Shown here piece after piece: positions 38,501 through 47,500 of a DNA stretch of 64,000 nucleotides; position 1 is the stretch's first letter, and each line of letters starts with the position of its first letter. Below the pieces are notes generated by a model. That model was not told the origin of the DNA and ran no database searches. It saw only the letters and a list, made by a program, of their open reading frames with translations. The stretch covers positions 188,708 through 252,707 of the forward strand of contig SJOL01009480.1 in the NCBI GenBank assembly GCA_004794785.1, in the 5' to 3' direction. This DNA is from Opisthorchis felineus (taxonomy: Eukaryota > Platyhelminthes > Trematoda > Opisthorchiida > Opisthorchiidae). The position numbers and the translations under genes were made by a program.

Positions 38501-41500
38501 GCCAAAGAAAGCTGCTTCGAAATCTCGAATACCGTTCCAACTGAAACAAGACGCGGCAAACTTAGTTAAGGATTCTTCTAGACGAAAGATTCAGCCGAGA
38601 GTTGATCGACTCTCCTGTTTACAAATGAGTGCGGAGAAGATCAAACGTTCAAAATTTGAAATTCAAAGGTAAATTTAATTCGATTTCCTAGCCAACACGA
38701 TGTGATTACCTCGGCTGCCACCACGATGATGCACACCGATAAATGTGGTCTGCGTGGCAAAAGAAGGCTGAGTCAGATGTCAGGTGACAAAGAATGAGAA
38801 AGGCGTTAAGGAAATTCAGTTTGTGATAGCCTACTTGCGATAGAAGCTGGTATACCGCCAAAGCAGGCGACAACAATAATTAGGGGTGATGGCAAATCAG
38901 CGGGGCAAAACACTAAAAGTTGCATACACATTGAGCGTTGATTCGTGCAGTCTTCCAACAGAAAAGTAAAACAATCTCACCAACGTCATAATCTGAATAA
39001 TCTTCCTAGACTTCTTTAGGGATTTTTTCTCCGTCATTATTTCATGCATATTGTGAACATGGGGTTCGTAATCGATCCCTGGGATGAACTTTCGGGTTTA
39101 TGAGCGGTAGTTCGGCCTTTACAACCCTCTATCTGCTTAGCCAGTGCATTACCTGAACTGAACTAAAGCGATTGTATTCTGTTTTCCGCATAGTTGTGTC
39201 TAACGAGAGACCGATACTTTGAAATAAACTGGTATGGCATTTTTACGGAATGTGTGCGGTCCAGGTGTTGTGTCTGGTTTTTCGTATATGTACTGATCGT
39301 GTATGCTTCGTTGGTAATCTAAGTGATGTTGTCAGGATATTGGCTACAAATCTTTTTCGTATCGGTACAGCAGAACTGGTTGCAATAGACAAGCTACTCA
39401 TCATGGCAACTGATAACAGCTCAGTCGGTCGATTACATGCTCTCATATAGCTGCCGCTGTCGATAACAGGCCAGTTTTACTCTTTATGGATTTTATCCTC
39501 GTGCTCCCTGTTATCCAGCTGGTTTGCGTTTGTTTCGGCGTCCATTGTGCACTCATTGTTGTCCTCTGCTAACGTCACCGACACTTGATCAGGCCATCTT
39601 CAATCACATGACCCTCAGGAAGTACGACCAGAACAAGCGTGCGAACGGGCTTTGAGGTTTCTCGTCGGATCATGTGTTAGCATCCTGTTATTAGGTCAAC
39701 TGACAAGACCCATGTCACACACGGTCTCCGACGCACAAAACTCGGAACCGGAAGATGATGGGTAATGTGAAAATGCTTAGTACATGACCCAGTTGATTGC
39801 GAACCCATTTTCGATTGACAGTGTGGAGAAATTCGTGCTTGTTTGATGTGACGATCGGCACACTTTGGTGGACAATGACAGTACCAAAGACCAAGTGCGT
39901 AGGAAAGGCTACATTAAATCCCACTTATGGTCAAAATGTTCGTTTTATGCTAGGACATTGTCGCGACGCCCTAATGATACAATCCAGACACAGGAAACAT
40001 TAATAGACAGTGAACACAAGTGACTTTTTAAATTGTATCAGCTGTTAGCGAAATACACTCATTTGTTTGCCAGTTTGGTTTTCACTGAAGACCCAACTCA
40101 CTTACTTACTTGCATACCAGTCTACATCGGCGTGAAACACCACATTCAGCTCAGTACAAACTATCCTTGACTCTCTTATTATGCAAAGCATCCAGTTGTT
40201 CGGCCGCTTTTGACCGGCAAATCCGATTTGCATGCCAGTCGTTCATTCTTTTTTTGACGAGCTTTTGGGAGCTTTGCATCACCGAAACACCAACTATCTC
40301 TGAGATCAGGCTGTTTTTTGGACAGTATCTTGTGCAACTAGTCCAGCAGCTGCGTTTCTGGAGCTCTAACTATTAGGAAATGCTAAAATAAGCTTGTCAG
40401 GGCTGGCTGCGTGACCACCCATGCGGTGTAACTTTGTCGCACTCCTCCGTTCATTAATTCGGTCTGGTCCAACTAACACCGGGGTGACAGCGTGTGTCAA
40501 GTTACGCATTTGCCCTGTTCGGAATTTTCTGAGTTTTTGGACCTTGGCAAGCTTGCTATTCGCTCAATATGTTTCGAGGGACGTCAAAATTGCAAAGAAA
40601 CTGACGCAGAATACGTAGATTGAATAATATAAAAGCCAGTTGCACTTTAACTCTAGTGCTCATTTTCGGCTGCATTCATCCAGATCAAGTCCTCAGTACA
40701 GGCTACGAAGGCCTGAAGTTCAATTTATTGGTTTCTTCATAAGTTCCTATGATGAGTTGTACACTAAGTTTTCAAATAGCTATGTTGTCCTCGCTGTGTA
40801 TGGAACAAACACAAGGCACATGCGCCTAAGGAACTTGTAGAAAATTAGAAAGGCTACTTCTGTGTTTATAAAGAGGATATCTGGCATTGCCAATGACAAG
40901 TAGGAATGAATGCGAGAACGAAGAATTAGAATCTGAATGCGGCCTTGTGTTATATCGCAAATAACTTGGCGGAGTTTATCCTTTTGGATCAACCGATGTT
41001 TCCCAAGTTTTCTGTTGCTCAACTTTACCAACATTTACCAGTGTGCACACTAATCACACCTCATTGAATGGTGCCGAAACGTTTGCAAGTTAACCGTCAA
41101 ACTCGACGAACGGTTCAACTGCCACCTGATTAACTACCAATGAATTCACCCAAGCTATCAATATTCCAGATTGTTGCTATAGGACGCCTACACCTGCGAT
41201 GAGCGCACTCATTACATGGATCCTGATGCGGTGGACGTTGGCTATCGTCATTTGGTTCTACTATTTACCCACAAGTAACCACTGCATATTTTCTATGGCA
41301 AGTAGGCCTTTACACAGAGTTACTACCGAATGCTTTCACCTGGTGTCCATAACAAGAAGTGCGCACCAAGTTGTCACAAGCATGTTCCTTCAGTTTTGCA
41401 TCCTTCTTACCCCGTTTACGCCGCGAATTACCCGGAAAGGATGTTATCCTAGATATTGGGCAACCCGACTGGTATTTTTTAACCTTGTTTAAAACTGTGT

Positions 41501-44500
41501 GATGGAAGTGTCGCGCACATAGGAAGGAAAATGGTGGACCAAGAAGTGTCAGAATAAGTTTTCTTAAGAAAGGCGAATTGGCACCTCGAACTCTCTATCA
41601 CATGTGGTTTTTCCCTCCATCGCTTGGACATAAAGAGGTCTGTCATTTGGTCCTTCGATTAGTCGTTACAGGTTGTTGGTCTGAGCTCTATCATAACTGA
41701 TCACACAGTTCCTTAAGTAGCACCCGATCGGAAGCCGTGATTCCTATCAGACCATCGTTTGGGTTGAACTGTCTGACTATTCGCTGGTTGTCTAACCAGT
41801 TAAGAAACTGATATTACGACGCAACAGTTATGAAAGGAACCTGCTCCCTTCTTCTTTTTGTAGGTTTCTGCAGTATTGGCTGACGATCCTGTTATGCTTT
41901 GCATCAAGCCGGGGGAACATGGATCAACCTACGGTGGTAATCCACTGGCTTGTAAAGTTGCCATCACGGCCCTACAGGTAGGTGTAATCGTAAAAAATCA
42001 ACTGCATGATACCTTATTTTATTCATTGTTAGCAGTTCAACTAAACCTGCTTGGTTTTCCCTTCAGCACGGTCTCCTCGAATACCGTTCTGAACCAAACA
42101 CATACAGTTTCGAATTTTGCGCTCTAAAACTGTGCCACTGTCATGTAGTGATCGGCTGTTTTTCGCCCACTCACCCAATCGAAAAATTTAAGTTGTGTCG
42201 AGTTTAGAAGGCTACGACTCACAAGATTGTTGCTTTCCTGAGTAAAGTTTCTTGGAATACAGAGGTAACAATACCTCGCGTTCTTTAGCCTAGTTGTCAA
42301 TGCAAAGTATGAGGACTATAAACATATTTACAAGTATAGCCTCGAATTACACCTTTGCAGCACTCTCCTTGAATTGCTGTTGTTCTACACAGGACAGCAA
42401 CATGAGACGAAAAGTAGAAACAGCACAGACAACACTCCAAAACAAGATACTGCTGCTTCTAAATGGTAAGCTGGCGTAAAAGAGGAGTATCGGTGTACGG
42501 TCTCTAGTAAAGGACGTGCGTGACATCCTGTCCACTATAGCCTGACTATATGCGTATTTGCCATCAACGACATTACCAGAATACTGAGGATCTATTGATT
42601 GTGAGCAAACCTTGGGGTAGAAGATTACAAACTCGGATAAAGGTCAGATTTTGCCTGATGACCTCTATTTCATTCCTGTGCACTTGCTTAAGGGACATCA
42701 AGACCGCCTTGAAGAATGTTGCGCATTTTTGATGGTGTGTCTAGCAGTGGTGATGTGTTTAGCGAAGCCAGATAGCGTCTATGAGCAGGCCACTAGATCT
42801 AGCTGCAAACCTCTCAACTGTAATCACCAAAGGAAGGTGTTTGTCCAGATTTGTTATCTGCACATTGGTTACGCTAAGCAGATTCATTCACGTTTTAGGC
42901 CATTCTGCTTATCGTGTATGTGCACTATCATTCAAACGACAGTACAGTCAGAAACGAGATGCAACCTAACTAAACATGATGGCTAATCTATTGGCACGTT
43001 ATGTTTCAAGCTTCTAGGTAGATGTTGTTGATTGACCTTTGATGTAACGTGCTATTAGTAACGTAGATAGAGCTTCATGAGATAATGCATGATTTTCATT
43101 CTTAACAGAGACCATATTCGTGTTTAATTTCAGATACATTTATAAACAGTCTTATCGTCCAAACAGTGACACAAAACAAAACAAGTCCGATTGAATAGCT
43201 GCATTCCTATTGTTGTCGTCTCTTGCACTCACTTGCATGTGGTATGAAAATGTGTAACATAAGTGGAACAGTATAAGCTATAATGAAGTATGCGCGGCTA
43301 GTTGTGTGTAGTTTTTGCACCGACCGTAACCCTCACATTGGAAACTCAGTATTGGTATTTTGGTGGATAGTTCGTGTACCTTCAGCTTGGCTTTTTGCAC
43401 AAAAGTAGGTAGACTTCTTCGACATGCCTTCGTCGAAATTCCCAAAATGGTTTATCTGGTGGGTGAAGCGAGGTATACGTGAGACAGCCGTGAAATCCTT
43501 TTTTACTCCCTGTTGAAATAACCAGAATGGGTTTTACCTCACCGGTCACGACAGCAGCAAGCAGAATTCATCTACGGTGGAAATAAATGAACTCAGCTGG
43601 TGCTCTGGGGGCAGAGAAGTTCAGTCGTATTATCAGTTGGTAATACAATGACGATAAACTGCAGCATGAAGTGAGTTCGTCTAACTTTCGCTAAGGGAAT
43701 GGCATCTGTTTCAGGAGTGCATAGGTCAACCGAACAAAATGTCAACCTCTTTGTGCAGAGTTATCTGCTTGGCTGTGCAGATATGATCGGTGTGACTTAA
43801 ACCACCAAGAAACTTGATACTGGTGCAAAGAGTGAACAGTCGTTGACAGATTTGCGGCATGTTAAATCATTGGGAGGTACATGAACGGCTTACCCTGAGA
43901 ATGTCCACCGTGAGTAGTCTGAATGAACTGTGTGTTCTGAGAACGTACGCAGCAGCAAGACAATCCAGGAGAATCATTCGGTACTCTGTGGACTGTGGAG
44001 TGATTCTGAAAGTGGTCTGGTTACTGAAAGCAGTTTCTGATTTAAACCCTACTCTGATCTTACATGATTAATTATGATCTCATTAAGATGCTACCTATGA
44101 AACCTCTTTTGATGTGCTTCGATTTCCAGCAGTTAGTAATACACTGGTGCTAATATGTTTTTAATTTCCTACATGAACGACCTTGGACGGGAATGAGCTT
44201 CTTAGGTCACTAGCGAGTTGCCGTGGTAAGCTATTACATTTCAGTTATCCATGGCTGCTGAGACACCTTGAATTCGGTCTTGAAACATATGTACGGGGAT
44301 TTGTTTAATGTTTTACATAAGCAACATTCTAGACATGCGTGTACGACCGAAATTGAATATCAAGGCATGTACACCTGAAAGCAAATGCACTAATGCACAC
44401 AGCCAATTATTAGTGTGCGAATGGCTCGGCACAGTAGACACACAGGTGCCGTCAGTATTCTTGAGTCAATAATGTTTTGTGTATAATGCGGAAAAGCAAT

Positions 44501-47500
44501 TCCATGTACCATGCCGTGTTTCAGATTGAAGTAACTACTTTTTGTGGAATTTTTACCAATGTGGCGGCAACTCTTTTTATCCCTCGCATGATTCGACAGG
44601 TACTGGAAGACGAACGATTAGCTGAACGAGCAGATAAACTCGGTCACATTTTTCGAAAAGAACTCAGTCAGTTACCGAAATCAGTAGTCAAGTCCCACCG
44701 AGGAAAGGGCTTACTAAACGCCATAATCATTGATGATCGTAAGTCTCCTTCGTACTATTGTTATCATGCTCTCTGCATATAAAACACCTCGTGAGAAGTG
44801 GCATTCCCCACTGTTGATGTCGCCACCGGAGACTCCCGTCAGTCTACATTTGTAAAGTCTCTCAATGAAAATGGGTGAGAGTCTGGAGCACGACAATAAC
44901 TATTTTCATTATCATAAAATACGTAAGATCTGATAAAGACAGACATCAAACTGCTTCAATAGTATCCCCAATAACCAGTCTGCGTTTGCCTGATTTCAAA
45001 CTTTCGTCCGTTGTCAGTGTCACCCTAAACGGAAAAGCTTAGAAAGCGATCAGTGTCTTTATGGGCGGGCGACATTTCGCTTACTTCTTCAAACTTGTTG
45101 AACAAGCCAGACTGTTGGCCTTGTGGGCGGGAACCTGAACTACCCATTGAATGAATTTCAGCACTGAGAGTTCCCATCCTTCTACTTGCATCCATCGAGC
45201 AGTGGAGGTAGACCATTCACTCCATCTAAAGCTATGCGGGTTTTTCGAAATACAGAAGATATATTTTCAGCATCAAGAAACTAAAAAGTTTAGCATCTGT
45301 GCAAGTGTTCCAAATCGTCATCTGTAGCCGCACAGACTGAGTGGAAGTAACCTTCGCCTTACCTCATCATCAGATGTTAACCGAACATAGTCGAATAAAA
45401 GTGTGGAACTAGATGTCAGTGAGTGGAGCAGTTTGGAGTTTAATCAAGCTATGTACTCGAATCATTCATAGGTGAGGTTGGCCGTAAGTGAATCATACCT
45501 GTTACATTAACTGAATGGAACAGTCAGAGTGAACTCCCAGCGCTTGCATAGTCACAGTTAACGAAGGATTTGACACGTGAATTTTCCCACCTGGTTCGAA
45601 CCACATGCACCTTTCATTCGCCCGTGCTCAAGTAGTCTTTGAGTTGCTTCTTCCACTCTGTCGACTTTTATGTACAGTTTAAAACACAAAACCACTTAGG
45701 AGGAAACACTGAGGAGCGAAGAATTATTGTGGGACTGTTCATTTTCAGGCTTAGTGTGATTATATTATATTCGCAATAAATCAACCAGCAGCGAAAGGAA
45801 AGATTATTATCAAAAACCCAGTTGGAAAAATTGTTCAAAAGATAATTCATTAATACCGACTCATCTCTGTCAGTTTGAAAAAGTTGTGCGTACACTAAAA
45901 ACCACATAGCTTAATTTCTATCACCGGGAACTTGTTCAGACTCTGGATAATAATGGTTGAGCCATGGTAAAAATAAGCTACGGACAGATCGCTTCCGTCA
46001 AAGAAGATTGAGGAAGTGAAGGAGAATGAGAGCTGTTTCATCGATGCCTAATGGTCTTCACCTGGTACGCGTAAATTTGCGTTTGGCTGCCGGGTACCCA
46101 ATGCAGACGGAAGATGCCGGTTCCACGCAGTGAGTCAAGGCAAGCCAATGTTCACGAATCTCCTCATCTGATGTTTTTTAAACTCTTTTAAAACATTGCA
46201 CTCGTGTGTTTTCCTTGTCCCATCACCTGATCTATATGTCCAGTTGAATACTAACAGTTAGATTGTGAAATCCATATACTAGTGACCATGAGAGTCCACT
46301 TGTCTTTGGGGATTTGATAGATCATCGATCAATCAATGACTGCCATTTCTAGTTCAGCAGCGTTGAATGTGTTGTGGAGTACAGAAATGAAGAGGCTTCT
46401 CACTCATAAGTGGGAGGCTAATAAAATTTATTTCTTTGAAACAGAATCACATGAAAATTCTCAACTGATCTATTCCACTGGTTAATTTGAGCCCTTCACG
46501 TCGCTTTCCAAGCACTCACGATCGTATCTTAATGTGTCTAGCACGTCGTTACAGGCTTAAGTGAGGAAGATTAGCCCCTGATGCGCTCTGTTCCGTCTCT
46601 AGTTGTACTTACAACGTCATAACAGTCATAGGATACTGCCTTTAAAGATTGAGAAACAGTTCCGATCATTTTGCGTGAGTCAGCTCAACACATTCATGTG
46701 AATGTACGGGCTAATTAGGGCTTCATACCCGTTATGTGAGCCGATACTATGCGAACCCAACCAGGAAAGCTTTTGACTAGGTAGAAAGTCTAAACAGATT
46801 AAACAATATATATTCAGGCAAACACCGTACTATTTGTGTACATGCATGAATTCGGTATCGTTATCGATAATGATGAAGCAAGTTCCAGAAGCATTCAGTA
46901 CTGTTTCGGTAGTTGCAACAATCCCTCCAAAGCAAATCCACCAAAATTAGACGAGATTTTCTGTTTCTGTGGAGTGGACGCGGATTTTCCCCTGTCTACG
47001 CCAGCGACCCTTTTAAGCACATATACCTTCGCTTTCTCCGTACGTACCGACAGTCTTTCCGGAGAAAAAATTGGTTCCTGCTGTCAGTCTTCGCAATGTT
47101 TCATTGTTTAATCCCTGATACTGACGAAGCACGGGGGTTCTACTAGTTAGATTAGTCTCATCGTCCTCTGGCGGTACAGAAAATTTGTCGTAATATTTCG
47201 GAACCTTTACGGGGGTCAGCTTTGTGATAAAATATGAGAAGTTAGATTGCAGCACCTTTTTAAACGTTATAAATTAAAACACATATAGTTTTACAGGCAG
47301 TAATAAGCCATTGGTCGGCGGTTTCTCCTGCTGGGTAAAAATTATTCGTCCTAATTTTAGATATGGAGAAAAATTTATAATTGGTTTATCCCACAGCTTA
47401 GTCCACGGGTGCCTTCTGTCCTATGTTTGTGGAAATAACTCACCAATTGGTGATGCGTTCCGGATCGGTCACCTGTTGCTCATAACCGTAGGGTTGGTCT

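Larger units (their letters stand above)
30807..41863 (+). other. OAT intron 6 (11.1 kb)
   Basis: Contains a large LINE-1-family copy (32640-34444), a 3' fragment of the same family (36063-36377) and SINE remnants (35030-35110 and 36640-36775). An antisense open frame at 31831-32118 is unrecognised. In 36780-41863 I see no gene, only a weak repeat match at 41070-41165 to 29520-29610. Confidence 0.9.
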